Shown: piece by piece, positions 23,826 through 35,272 of the stretch
Layout: every line of letters starts with the position of its first letter
Position numbering within the stretch: position 1 is the first letter of the stretch
NCBI GenBank assembly: GCA_963170055.1
Contig: CAUJGJ010000397.1
Coordinates: forward strand, 3,212,501-3,276,500
DNA length: 64,000 nucleotides
Direction: 5' to 3'
Source of the DNA: Halisarca cf. caerulea
Lineage: Eukaryota > Porifera > Demospongiae > Chondrillida > Halisarcidae
Position numbers and translations under genes: made by a program
Notes under the pieces: generated by a model
Told to the model about the DNA's origin: nothing
Databases searched by the model: none
Seen by the model: only the letters and a program-made list of their open reading frames with translations

Positions 23826-24235
23826 TTAATTATCGGTAATGGCAACATTCGCCATTTGTTTGGTTATGGGGCTGTACACCAAGCTGCTTGAGGGGGTAAG
23901 ATTGGATATGTGTGTGGTGGTGGGGGTGAAGTTGATGGTGTTAGTGGTGGTAGGGGTGGTGGGGATGTTGGTGGTGGTGGTGGGGATGTTGGTGGTGGTG
24001 GGGATGTTGTTGTTGTTGGTGGTGGTGGTAGTGGTTGTATATTGTAGTGGTGTATGTATTGGTAATGACATGTGGACCAGGTGTGCAGGAGGAGTGACAA
24101 TAGCTTGTTTGGTGGTAGTGGTGGGAATGTATGCTAGTGGGGTGGATAATGGTACTGGTGAAAGGTGGCCATGGGGTGTGCAGATTGTCGAAGGGTAGGG
24201 ACTCGGAGATGGGCTCTGTCCTACAGATTGAATCT
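23826..24235 (-). repeat. Thr/Pro-coding minisatellite (CACCAC-rich), possible 3' exon
   Basis: The minus strand is open after an acceptor-like site near 24,234 and encodes Ser/Pro then Thr-rich repeats (TTTNIPTTTTNIPTT) to a stop at 23,826. The style resembles the linker of the CXXC gene, but no upstream exon was found, so a gene cannot be claimed. Confidence 0.35.
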
Positions 24236-24560
24236 GTAGGGGGAAACCATAGAATCAGATAATAATATTGTATGGGAAACATATACTACCATGGTAGTAT
24301 TTTGTGAATATCATCCCATGATATATAATCCTAATGGGTCACAACCTGAAATAAGTGTAACAATTACAGTTACTGCACTTACCATATGGTGCAAGTCACT
24401 CCGGTTGATGTGCAGGAAAGTGCATTTGTCACCTTTCCTTCACCCATCTCTAGAACCAAAAAATCGGCAAACTTTGGTTTTGTACTTCCTTTTTTTCTCT
24501 GTACGAATTAAAGAGCTATTACGTAGATACGATAGACATTTGCACAGTCCCATCGATTAA

Positions 24561-25100
24561 AAACTCACTTTGCTCACTTGCTTTGGACTTTCCTTGATAT
24601 ATGTTGTTGTTAATGTTAATAGTACTAGACATTTCAAGTTGACTAGTTGAAACAGCAGTAGGCTTGTGACTGGAGTGTGCTTAAATACTCCTAGTCATGG
24701 TTCCAGTGAGGTGCCTTAACTAAATCATGTACTACCACATGGGGTCCTATCACAGACCCCATGGCTGTTGAGATTCTCTTAGGTAATGTGGTGGTTTTTA
24801 AAAAAACCTTTTGTTGATCCACTATTCCAGGATAGACCCAACAGACATTCATTACCATGCAACAGCATTCAATGAGGGGAGCATATTCAGCTGTTTTGCA
24901 TGCAGGTAAAATTAACTCTTGTCTTACTTGGGCTCCTATTCAAGCAGATCTCCCCATTCAGACACAGTGTAAACCACAATCAACATGATTTACTGGTCTT
25001 AATTTATTTGACAATCATGTGTGTCATTATACAAGTTGAAGACTTCCCAGTCTAAGACTGTAATAACTACGTATGTAATGATAAGCATATAGCTTTAAAC
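24561..25100. other. No gene seen
   Basis: AT-rich sequence without a convincing coding frame, splice pair or palindrome. Confidence 0.5.
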
Positions 25101-26857
25101 TTAGGCCACATGAGTTAGTAGTACAGTGGCCTTCTTTAGGTCATTTGACATCTTTTTGTATGTGTCTGTCTTTTTCTGTTTGTTCCTTTCCAATACAACC
25201 ATTTCAATCTGTATTTTAGTACGCAAAGATACTAGCTTTCTTCTAAAGAATAGTTTTAACAATCTGTACTCATTCGAATTGGTATTACCTGCAGTAGTCA
25301 GTTCGTCTAGGGTTTTCAATTCTGGAAAATTCCCTACAGTTCTGCTCAAGGCATGGGCAAGTTTAGACTGGAATGTGTACTCCTGAGCAGTTGCCTGGGT
25401 TGTAGTTTCAATTCTATGGCTAGACTGACTTGCAGCAACTGTGGTTTCAATTCTATGGCTAGACTGTATTGCAGTAGTAGTTGCTGACTGTTCTCTTAGA
25501 CTACTGTCGCTCACTTGAGGTGGCAACATTGTGTTCAGCACTGCTGTTGACTCAGTCTCATCAGGCTCCATATCACACCCAGCTGTAGCATTGCTATGTT
25601 CTACTGGTGTGTGCTGGTTATTTGTGGGGTGGAGGTTGTTATTGGTATAGGGATTGATTCATTGGACACAGACAACAGGTCACTGTCAGCATATGTTAGG
25701 CCTGAGAGGTCTTCAGTGCTCATAAGTGTAGTGTCCATTGCCTCAGATACATTAGGATCAAGGGTCACAAGTTCATCTGATTCGGAACTTTGCCCAAATT
25801 CTGTTACATTAAGAACTGAACCACTGCAGTCATAGTTCCTCACAGCTGTGATGGGAAGGCCTATTTTGTCTTGTAGGATTGCCCTCCAACATTGATCAGC
25901 TCTAGCTGAGACATCCTTTAAGGATGCACTCCTGAAGTGTAATACATTGGGGCCCTCAGTACGGTACTCTAGGTCTAGGTCACTGTCTAGGAACATTACA
26001 GTACCTTTAGGAGATCTATGCCACCACACCCCTTCCCCATGTACAAGATAGTGAGCAATTCTTTGTAGGTGGCACTGGAATTCCCCTATGTGGCTCTGAA
26101 TGAACTCTTTGCTGAAATGACTTCCACGGTAGTGTGGGAGATTCTTGGCGCTCTGTTTGATTCTAGAATGCTCACCTGAGATCTGACTGTAGCATGTAGG
26201 TTCAGGACTGGAATCTAGTTGTTTGCACTGTAGCTTAATTAATAGGGACTCAACAAACCCATCTACTTTGTGGTCAGTGTTCATGGCTGCACGCCCGGCC
26301 TGTTTAAAAAGACGCTCTTCAGCCTCAGTATTGGTTGAACGGCTGCAAACTAGTTCATGTTGAACTGGACCATGCATTAGCATTGAGTGAAAGTAGATTG
26401 AGCACCTGTCTGGTTTGAATAGGTCAATATAAATCACATGGTGCAGAAAAGCACAATTGTAGAATTGCAAGCATTGCCTTGGCGATCGCTTGCTGTCATT
26501 AGAATACACTATTTCTGAGATCTTGACTAGTGTGCCGATCAGTACATGCACTGGATCATTTGTGTTGAGTTTACTTAGCACTAATATATGCATGACTTGG
26601 AGCAGTGCATTCCTATAGTCTGAGCCATAAAGTTTAGGTTTTTTGTGGAAGTCAAAAAGGTACTCCTGCACCTTGGACTTCACACCTGGCTGGGTGATTA
26701 CACTAGGGAGCTTACTCAATAGGGTAGCTATGTGACCTTTTAGATCATGAAGGGGTTCAAATGACAATACAGTGTATTTAAATAGATTCATATCACATAG
26801 GTCAACAGTGGGGTTCAACAACAATAATGCTGGCACCCTCTGGACTGGGAGTTTCTA
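25101..26857 (-). pseudogene. Unrecognised conserved-looking protein, about 570 codons, one frameshift
   Basis: The main frame runs from a splice acceptor at about 26,857 (LPVQRVPALLLLNPTVDLCD) to 25,601. A second part (25,571-25,101) continues in another frame. Notable motifs are FEPLHDLKGHIATLLSKLP, VKISEIVYSNDSKRSPR, LQFYNCAFLHHVIY and SRSTNTEAEERLFKQAGRAA. It then has a Ser/Thr-rich linker and a basic helical tail (FFRRKLVSLRTKIQIEM). I recall similar EPLHD..GHI and TE.EER.F motifs in transposon-linked invertebrate proteins, but I cannot name the family or a function. A frameshift lies near 25,600. The start exon was not identified; a (TACGGAA)n tract sits directly upstream. Confidence 0.55.
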
Positions 26858-26865
26858 AAAGGCGG

Positions 26866-26925
26866 AACGGAATACGGAATACGGAATACGGAATATGGAA
26901 TACGGAATATGGAATACGGAATAAA
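26866..26925. repeat. (TACGGAA)n heptamer microsatellite
   Basis: Seven to eight tandem near-copies of GGAATAC/T upstream of the unrecognised gene. Confidence 0.9.
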
Positions 26926-26983
26926 ATGCTGATGAAAATGGCCGCTTTGCGTCGTTTCATCCTGCGCCTGTGTATCATACTGT

Positions 26984-27216
26984 TCAGCGCCCATTGCTGT
27001 TGTTAGACGAGTAATCTAAATCGACGATGAAATCGCGTGGAGCGCCGCTGTTGTCATAGTAGCTGTAACGTCTTGTAAGTTGTTTTGCCACACCGTTAGC
27101 TGTGTAAATGTAGTTTAGTGCGACGATATCAAATTTTACTGATATTATTTCTTGCTGAACTTGATTAGGTACTTCTTTTCGTCTATTGGACGGTGATGGC
27201 ACATCGTAGAAGCTGA
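26984..27216 (-). CDS. Possible exon, unrecognised
   Basis: Follows an acceptor-like TTTCAG near 27,217 and reads FYDVPSPSNRRKEVPNQ, then EIISVKFDIVALNYIYTANG to a stop. Base use looks coding. It lies between the end of the MULE gene and the start of the next minus-strand gene, so it may belong to either. No family recognised. Confidence 0.3.
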
Positions 27217-27779
27217 AATATGAATAACTCGAAAAATTGCTACTGTTCAGTGATTAAATAACTCAAAGTACTGACAACCTAGTGTGCACCTCTGTCCAAG
27301 TATTTCAGAATCTTTTCTACTTGTTACATTATCCGTAATCCAAATCGTTCCAATAACAATTCAGCAGGTTCAGGCAAAGCTTTCTCAAGAACCTCCTGTG
27401 ACACTATCATGTCTGCAGTGCTGAAATTCTTGGCCTTACGAAGAATACAGCTTTTGTTTACATGATAATATACATTCCCGTACTTTTGCCGCTGCTGGCC
27501 ATCTGCATCAACGTATGATCGAAAATCCTTGTGTTGTACAACTAAATCGAAGGGGGGGATTGGAGGCTTGTTAAATCTCAATCTGCATCCAAAACAGGTT
27601 GTGATGTTACCACTCAGAAACATCACAATATAGCATACTGGGTTAGATGACCCTGCTGACGGACCCTTATGCAAGTAAGGACCCCTGACTAGGGTACCAG
27701 GGGTGTGCAATGGTGGAGGAGGAGCTGATACAATTGTGTGATACCCCAAATTTTGTGGAAATGTGGCAAGCATAGGGGG

Positions 27780-28480
27780 ACCAGGATAAGATGTTCCTGT
27801 AGTATTTGGAGAAGGTGAGAAGGCTGTGAATGTTCCTGGAGTATGCTGAGCAGTGTAAAGGATAGGTGATGGTCCTGGAGTGTAATGGCAGGTGGTAAAA
27901 ACAGAAGATGATCCTGGAGTATGCTGAGTGATGCCAGAAATAGATGTCCCAGGAGTGTGTGGAGTACTGTAAGAGGCTGAATATCTAGCAGAAACAAATA
28001 TGGCACAGAACTATTATGAGCAGAGGCAGTATCATGAGAAATACCAGAAACAGAGGACGGCCATGGAGTATGCTGACCAGCGTACGAGCTAGAAGATGGT
28101 CCTGGAGTAGTGACGGAGACAGACGATGGTCCTGGAGTAGTGACGGAGACAGATGATGTTCCCGGTGTAGTGACGGAGATGGATGATGGTGACCATCGTT
28201 GAGTAGTGACGGAGACAGATGATACTCCTGAGGGATGATGGTCCTGGAGTAGTAATGGAGAGGGATGATGGTCCTGGAGTAGTAACGGAGAGGGATGATG
28301 GTCCTGGAGCATGCTGAGCAGTGATAGAGGTAGAGGATGGTCCTGGAGTTTGCTGATTATTGACGTAAACAGGCAATGATCCTGGAGGACAAACTGTGGT
28401 GGAGACTGATAGTGATCCTGGAGTATGCTGAGCAGTGGTGGAAACAGAAAGTGACTTGTTTTCTCCTGGAGTGAACTGAA
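27780..28480 (-). repeat. Coding minisatellite, TPGPSS-type repeats
   Basis: Imperfect repeats of about 40-45 bp encoding SVTTPGPSS, in the 3' part of the MULE gene. Several frames are open across it, and frame changes suggest slippage. Confidence 0.8.
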
Positions 28481-29226
28481 AACTTGATGTTTCAGTGGCC
28501 AAAAATTCGGCACTGTTGCTTATTGGAGCCACTTTTGTTGACTTCTTACGTGGTGGTCTGTTCCCCTTCTTCCCAGCACCAGGTGGCAGCCCATGCTTCC
28601 CCAGTGAAAGCAGGTTTGGCACTGTTCCACAGATGGATCCCAAAAAAGATCTCAGATCAGTGGCACCATTGGCTTGTGCAACCGCCACTGTATGTGAGCA
28701 TAGCGATAGTGATTGGAAGTGAAGGCAATGTGTGTCACAGATATATCTGGTTTGCTTAGCAGTGACAGCATGAGGCTTGGAACCAGAGCGAGACAATACA
28801 AACCTGTCTTTGCTACTGCCACCTGGAATGTGAGACATTGACAACGTGTTGGCTAGAAGCTCTGATGCCTTATTCCAAATCCCTTCTAAAGTATCTTCTG
28901 GAATATTTGGTATAATTGCCTTTGCTTCATCAACTGAGACTGACAAAAAGGCTGTCTTTGATGATTGTGTATCCTTTTTCTGTTTCCCTTTGTTAAGCTT
29001 GGACGCAGAAGCTTTCTCTGAGCGAAACTGTCTAAAATTCAGAAGGTGCCGTGCACACTGGTCTTCAGTCATCTGCCACCACCTTCCAGGCTCAGAAATT
29101 TCAAGATGCTTGTACTGAGGTCTGAGGGTATACTCTCCTTCGTCAATCAAAGCCTTTTCAACATCCCTTTGTTGCATTGCTACCAGCTGCTTCATTTCTG
29201 CATTAAATTGAGGGAGTTGGGTTTTT

Positions 29227-29575
29227 AGGGGCTGCCACAGGCAGCCCCTATATTGTTTTCATTTGGACTTCCTGTGTGTAACGCTCGTCCGATATATATA
29301 TATATATATATATATAATATGGATTTGAAGAAAAGTCTTATAATAGAGAATTTATATAATAGTAATAGAGAAGTATGAATTTATACAGGAATGAGTTATA
29401 GGAATTGTTTTGAAAACAATTGCCAAATATGGCAATTGTTTTCAAAACAATCGTCCAGTTACAATAAACAGTATGTTCAATGAATGTTCAGCTGTGCACT
29501 TACACTCCAATGCTTTGCAAGTGATTCGAGTGCATGGGGCGGCAGCCCCCACGAGTTTTTAACTCAAATTACTTG
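29227..29575 (-). mobile_element. Hairpin-ended element, family B, 349 bp, inserted in a MULE exon
   Basis: Read on the minus strand it begins CAAGTAATTTGAGTT and ends in a GGCTGCC/GGCAGCC hairpin followed by AAAAA. An A4 run flanks both sides as likely target duplication. Inside is a (TA)n tract and a palindrome around GGAATTGTTTTGAAAACAATT. Confidence 0.85.
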
Positions 29576-30362
29576 TTTTCCAATTAACTTTGTCTTTCAG
29601 AACCCGGTTGAATGATTCATTTGCATTTGTGTAATAGGCTTTAGGTGGACTGCCTAACCCTGCTGCTTCACGGATTCCTCTGAGAGCTCCACTGCGTACA
29701 TCATTGGCTTTGTACTTAGAAAACCAGGCATGAAAATTGATGTTCACCTGTATGTCTTCCTCCCTTTTCGCCCAAACTGGTTGAATTTGACGAAGATGCT
29801 CGTCAAATTCTTGCACATCTATGCTATCCACTAATCCCTCATGGTGGACTCCTGCTTCATCATCTGTGCAAAAAATATCCAATACATACTTCCTGATTAC
29901 CACCACAGGTATCTTCAATGCTTGTAGATGCAAGTGTCTGAAGCATCGTAGCTGCAAGGCATGGTTGAACTGCTGTTGAACAGCTCTGATTACATTAACC
30001 TCACCGTCTGTCCCAACGGCGCGAACGTGTGCAAGGGTAGGCTGTAAACCAATGAGGGCTGACAAAAAGAAGTTATAATTTCTGAACTCCTTTTTGTAAT
30101 GGATTAGGATTGACCCCAACATCCATGGGGATTGACCACTTCTGCGATGTTCCACAAGAAGATTCTGACAGACAATTGGTGTGACGTTAAAGTCACCCAA
30201 GTTGAAAGTAGGGTCAATATCCATAATGGCAAATTCATTTGGATCGCAACAGAATCTCTCCATGTCACCAAGCTGCTGATCAGTACATAGGATTGCCATG
30301 GGTTCTGGGGCACAGGTGACCTCTTGTACGAAACTCTCATTCTTTTCTGCTTGTTTGCACTT

Positions 30363-30958
30363 TGCCATCATAACATAAAGTAGATCCTTCCCCACCGTGC
30401 CTGCACTTTTGGAGCTTGTACCTTGCTTCAGATTGTATGCCTGCTTTCTATTACGTGGGAGTTACCCTACACTGCTGGCCTTCAGAAGCCCACCCTTGTA
30501 CTCAGTTACATCATCTATGGCTTCTTTGGGTGATTTCAGTGTCAAAGCTGATGTGAGGTTCTTTCGAACACTTGAAGCTGTCCTGTAGTATGGCTTGTTT
30601 CCAGTAGTGTGATTCCCATGCGGACGTACAAGAACTTCATGTTCAGGCACTTCATCAAATTGCCATCATAACATAAAGTAGATCCTTCCCCACCGTGCCT
30701 GCACTTTTGGAGCTTGTACCTTGCTTCAGATTGTATGCCTGCTTTCTATTACGTGGGAGTTACCCTACACTGCTGGCCTTCAGAAGCCCACCCTTGTACT
30801 CAGTTACATCATCTATGGCTTCTTTGGGTGATTTCAGTGTCAAAGCTGATGTGAGGTTCTTTCGAACACTTGAAGCTGTCCTGTAGTATGGCTTGTTTCC
30901 AGTAGTGTGATTCCCATGCGGACGTACAAGAACTTCATGTTCAGGCACTTCATCAAAT
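30363..30958. repeat. Perfect 298-bp tandem duplication in the MULE gene
   Basis: Two adjacent identical units (30363-30660, 30661-30958). 298 is not a multiple of three, so it shifts the frame. Identity points to a very recent event. Confidence 0.95.
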
Positions 30959-31178
30959 TTGTATGTGATCATGGCAATCTGTGTTTGGACTCCTTGATGA
31001 TCTATAGGGTCAAATTAAAGAGGAAATGTTCATGAAAAAATGCCATGCATGCTGTTAGTACAACCTTAGTGATACCATGCATAATTTTGAAAACTATAAT
31101 TATAGTAGATTCATGCAGTGGTAACAATATCCTATGTGCTCAAATTTTTGTGGGGTGAAACTTTCGATCGTGTTTTTT

Positions 31179-31231
31179 AGGGGCAGCCCCTATATTGTTT
31201 TCATTTGGACTTCCGGTGTGTAACGCTCGTC

Positions 31232-31266
<35 letters not shown>

Positions 31267-31521
31267 GGATTTGAAGAAAAGTCTTATAATAGAGAATTTA
31301 TATAATAGTAATAGAGAAGTATGAATTTATACAGGAATGAGTTATAGGAATTGTTTTGAAAACAATTGCCAAATATGGCAATTGTTTTCAAAACAATCGT
31401 CCAGTTACAATAAACAGTATGTTCAATGAATGTTCAGCTGTGTATTTACACTCCAATGCTTTGCAAGTGATTCGAGTGCGTGGGGCGGCAGCCCCCACGA
31501 GTTTTTAACTCGAATTACTTG
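31179..31521 (-). mobile_element. Hairpin-ended element, family B, 343 bp
   Basis: Nearly identical to the copy at 29,227, same orientation, in an intron of the MULE gene. Confidence 0.85.
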
Positions 31522-31620
31522 TTTGCAGATTGGAGCCATGTAAAATTTTAAGCCTGCGAAAATTTAGGTCACTCTCTTGTAAAATGACTAAAATGGCCAT
31601 CAAAAGAACAAGGGTTGCTG

Positions 31621-31704
31621 TAGTCTCGCACCCAGACCCACATCCGCCCACCATTTCTCGGCCAAATAAAATGGCAGGTGGAAGTGGGTCTGGGTACAAG
31701 ACTA
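31621..31704. repeat. Foldback MITE starting TAGTCTCG
   Basis: Arms TAGTCTCGCACCCAGACCCAC and its imperfect inverse ending ACTA. Same termini as the palindrome at 37,219. Confidence 0.7.
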
Positions 31705-31843
31705 GGGTTCCTGAGATGTACTGCAGCACCTTCAGTTATTTTGAAGGGTTTGTAATATGCACAAACATAATAAAGTTTAGATCAATCAAAGGCTAAATGA
31801 AGGTGCATCAAGTCACTCACCAAGCACATATGCAGTGATTTTT

Positions 31844-32147
31844 GGGCTGCCGGAAGGCGGCCCTATATTGTTTTTACTTTCACCGGAAGTGTCCGGAACG
31901 TCCGTAACGATGTCAATATATATATATATATATATGTCAACAACATGGCGGACGCGAAGTTGGTACGTAATCTTTTGGCTATATTTCGGTGAAATTCATT
32001 CGTCTGCTCCTGCTTTTATCAGCGAAGAGTCTTTTCGACCAGAAGAGTTCTTCGTAGTATTATTTTAGTCAATAACGACGATTTCCAAGCGATTTGAGTT
32101 TCCAGGGCCGTAGGCAGCCCACGAGTTTTTTAAACTCGAATCGCTTG
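31844..32147 (-). mobile_element. Hairpin-ended element, family A, 304 bp, inserted in a MULE exon
   Basis: Minus-strand orientation: starts CAAGCGATTCGAGTTT, ends GGCAGCCC then A5. It splits the codons of LQ-KSLHMCL; removing it with one AAA copy restores the reading frame up to the donor at 31,822. Confidence 0.85.
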
Positions 32148-32825
32148 TTCTGAAGCTCTTGTCAGTGCCATGTACTCTGTATACTCTTCAAGTTGAAAAC
32201 TGTCTCACTACTTCCCTTAGCATTGCGTCCGCATTTAACAACTTTGGTAACTCTCTTGCTGTTTCTTTGGACCGATATCACAGTAGTGTCCACACGATTG
32301 TTCCGCCATACCCCTAGGTCATCACTCTCAAAATCTCTCTTGTCTTCAAGTTTGTTACAGTCAACTAAAAAGATGGTGTTGTGATTGACTGTCACGGGGG
32401 TCTTATGGCACAGGTAGGATGAATTGTGCACTGGATGAAGAAGACACACAACGGTGTCTTCAACTGACAGCAGCCGTTTCCGAAAGGATGATATTTTGGC
32501 AAACACAGGTAAAGCTCGGTCTCCTTCGTAGTATTCGGGTGACCTCGATGACATCACTTCCAAATAACTCCTGCACAGGAGAGTTTAATGATTTTCTCAA
32601 TAATGTATATATTAATTTCACAAGTCAAAGACTGTATAATGACTTACTTCATGTCTGTCAGTGGATCAATATCCTCTGAATCAGATAACTTGCTGGTAGA
32701 AGATTGGTCACTGTCACTGCTGCTGTAAGCATAGAGGCTGTCATTATTCTGTGTACTATATATGTCTTCTTCTGATTCAGAATCATTACTGATTTGACAG
32801 TGCTTTCTGCGTGATAATCAGAAAA

Positions 32826-33080
32826 CAAGTAATTCGAGTTAAAAACTCGTGGGGGCTGCCGCCCCACGCACTCGAATCACTTGCAAAGCATTAAAGTGTA
32901 AGTGCACAGCTGAACATTCATTGAACATACTGTTTATTGTAACTGGACGATTGTTTTGAAAACAATTGCCATATTTGGCAATTGTTTTCAAAACAATTCC
33001 TATAACTCATTCCTGTATAAATTCATGCTTCTCTATTACTATTATATAAATTCTCTATTATAAGACTTTTCTTCAAATCC

Positions 33081-33121
<41 letters not shown>

Positions 33122-33150
33122 GACTAACGTTACACACCGGAAGTCCAAAT
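32826..33150 (+). mobile_element. Hairpin-ended element, family B, 3' end missing
   Basis: Inverted relative to the other two family B copies. It stops after CACACCGGAAGTCCAAAT, before the terminal GC hairpin. It lies in an intron of the MULE gene. Confidence 0.8.
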
Positions 33151-33959
33151 AATAAATAAACGATTTATAATATTATCATCATTTTATCCAAGAAACAACC
33201 TATAATTGTTTTGACTTACAGCATCATCATGATCAATTTTTTCTAAATCAAGGTCTATTTGTAGTGGCTGGATGTATGTGCGAGAATTTCCACCTAATCC
33301 TTGCAGAGTTCTTGGTGAGGATAAGGCTGCTGAGGACAATGGTTCCAGAACCCTTGTGTTATGTCGACACTTGCATAGCTGATATCCACCAGCATTGCTC
33401 AACTTTGGGAATGTATTCAGCAATACCTCTCGGAACTCATCTGCTTCACAGTCAACATTCATGAAACAAACTTTCTTCTCCCCTAAGCCAGCCCCTAGAA
33501 GAGTCCTTTTCTCGTACAGTGGTTGGAATTGATTGCTGATTACATTGAGATAGGAACACAAATCGATGTGTCCACTGGGAAACTGGCTTTTTCTTCTTAT
33601 GGGTAGACTTGCCTTTGTGGTGGAAAAGGAGACTCATTTCTTCAGCCACCCTCTTTCTATTCCTACTGGTATTCCGCAAATTCCCACTGGATCCTGAGCT
33701 GGCTCTCAATCGTGAAAGGTTGCTGAGAACCCTTTCAGCTGCAGTTTGTAGACCCTGAGAATCTAGAAAAATTTTGCAAATAATAATGGATTCAGTCATA
33801 TGACATGAAATCACTTTTGCACTAATGTTAAAGACTGTCAGTCTCAGTATTAATTCCAATGACTCAGAGTTATATACAGTATTTCAATTAACCAGTACTA
33901 CATGCATGTACGCTGTAATTATAACATGCAGTTGCAAAATTGGCAAGCTCATTCTACAC

Positions 33960-34210
33960 AATATTATATAATTATTATTATTATTTATTTATATAATATA
34001 TGAATAATGTTAAACTAAAACAGGATAAAAAATTAGAATATGTCCTTAAAACCCTTGCCTATATCATAAACATGCAGTTACAAAATTAATGCACACTCAC
34101 CCACCCACATAATATATACTGATCAACACATTATTTATATTTTTTATTATTTTATTATTATAATTATTATAATAATAATTATAATAATTATAGTAATGAG
34201 TAAACAAAAT
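33960..34210. other. AT-rich low complexity, no gene
   Basis: ATTATTATT and TATAAT runs only. Confidence 0.7.
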
Positions 34211-34249
34211 ATTGTGATAAGAAAAATGTTATTAATAACAATAATAATA

Positions 34250-34433
34250 CAGTAGAACCTCGTTAGTAAGAACACTTTTAATGAGTAGTACCTGCATGGT
34301 TAGGAAGTACAAGGATATGATACCCCAGCTTATAACCCATAATACTAATCTATAATAATGGTTAGCAAGTACTACTGATAGTGAGTAGCAACTTGGAGGG
34401 TCCCCAGGTGTACTCACTAACAAGGTTTGACTG
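34250..34433. mobile_element. Tc1/mariner-superfamily MITE (pogo/Tigger-like), 184 bp
   Basis: Inverted ends CAGTAGAACCTCGTTAGTAAG / CTCACTAACAAGGTTTGACTG, flanked by TA on both sides. The CAGT.. .ACCTCG start is typical of pogo-like elements. Confidence 0.75.
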
Positions 34434-34730
34434 TATTATAACTTAGTCTAACACATGTATATGCATACAGAAACAAAACATTACACCTACAACATACATC
34501 GAAAGAAAAAACAAAACAATCAAATAAATGAAAGACAACAGCAAAACAAACAAAACACAAAAAAGTAGTCTATTGCATTGATCCGCGGACGGACAATGTA
34601 TTGCCCTTTTGAACAGCAACGAACAGTCGTTGGGCAGGATGGCAATAGGCCATGTCATCACTATACAGTTCTATGCAGCACACAAGTCAAAGCATCACTG
34701 CATGAATTAATCATAACTAACCACCATCAT

Positions 34731-35143
34731 CTACAGAAAGGTATGCCCATTTACCTGGCCCTCCACTCTCCTCCCTCCCACCAAGACCATGCACAAGGCT
34801 TTGCTCCCTGCTCTTATCCTATCCTCAACCATGACCTTCAGATCCACATGCTCATCAAGGATGCATCCAAAATATTTCACCTTGTCCACTACTGGAACCT
34901 CCTCTCCCTCAATCATGAAACCACAGCTAGATCTATAGGCACACCTTTACTACGAAAATGCACTATGGCACATTTGCCTGCATTAAACTTCAGAGATTTT
35001 TGTGCCCCCCAATTTTCAACTTCCTTCAGCGCAAGCTTCAGATTCTCTTCATCTTTGGTCATTATAGCTGCGTCATCAGCACACATTATGCCAGGACATA
35101 TTTCATCTCCACACTTCACTCCTATATACAGCTGTATAATCAC
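34731..35143 (-). pseudogene. Non-LTR retrotransposon reverse transcriptase fragment
   Basis: First part (35,143-34,913): CADDAAIMTKDEENLKLALKE then NWGAQKSLKFNAGKCAIVHF, the palm motif around the catalytic Asp pair (CADD instead of Y/FADD) and the thumb-side block. A frameshift leads to the second part (to 34,731): GEEVPVVDKVKYFGCILDEH, the 'YLG' motif. Upstream fingers and any endonuclease are missing. This is a short dead LINE fragment; the clade cannot be told. Confidence 0.8.
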
Positions 35144-35272
35144 ACTAATTTATAACAGCAATTAATATCTTCACACATTGCTTATATACTAATAAATATA
35201 TAACACCAGGTGTGTATACTAGGTGCATATATGTATAGCCATGCATGCATGCATGTATGTATGCACACAGAA

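Larger units (their letters stand above)
27324..33762 (-). pseudogene. MULE-type transposase gene with SWIM finger, broken by insertions
   Basis: Order from the 5' side: exon 33762-33220 (helical start, RKRVAEEMS, then AGLGEKKVCFMNVDC and FPKLSNAGGYQLCKC); acidic exon about 32800-32648; exon 32570-31823 (SSRSPEYYEGDRALP, LGVWRNNRVD); exon from about 31,003 (YKFDEVPEHEVLVRPHGN); core 30395-29576; then 29226-27324. The core has the MULE DDE triad: D in DIDPTFNLGDF, D in GTDGE, E in NANESFNRVLK. A SWIM finger follows (CDTHCLHFQSLSLCSHT), then many TPGPSS repeats, and a tail with FGCRLRF, NVYYHVNKSCILR and a stop at 27,324. Damage: small elements at 29,227, 31,844 and in introns, a 298-bp duplication, a TAA after LKASSVG and a frameshift near 33,480. 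Removing the 29,227 element rejoins the frame exactly (NWKT-QLPQF). Confidence 0.75.
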
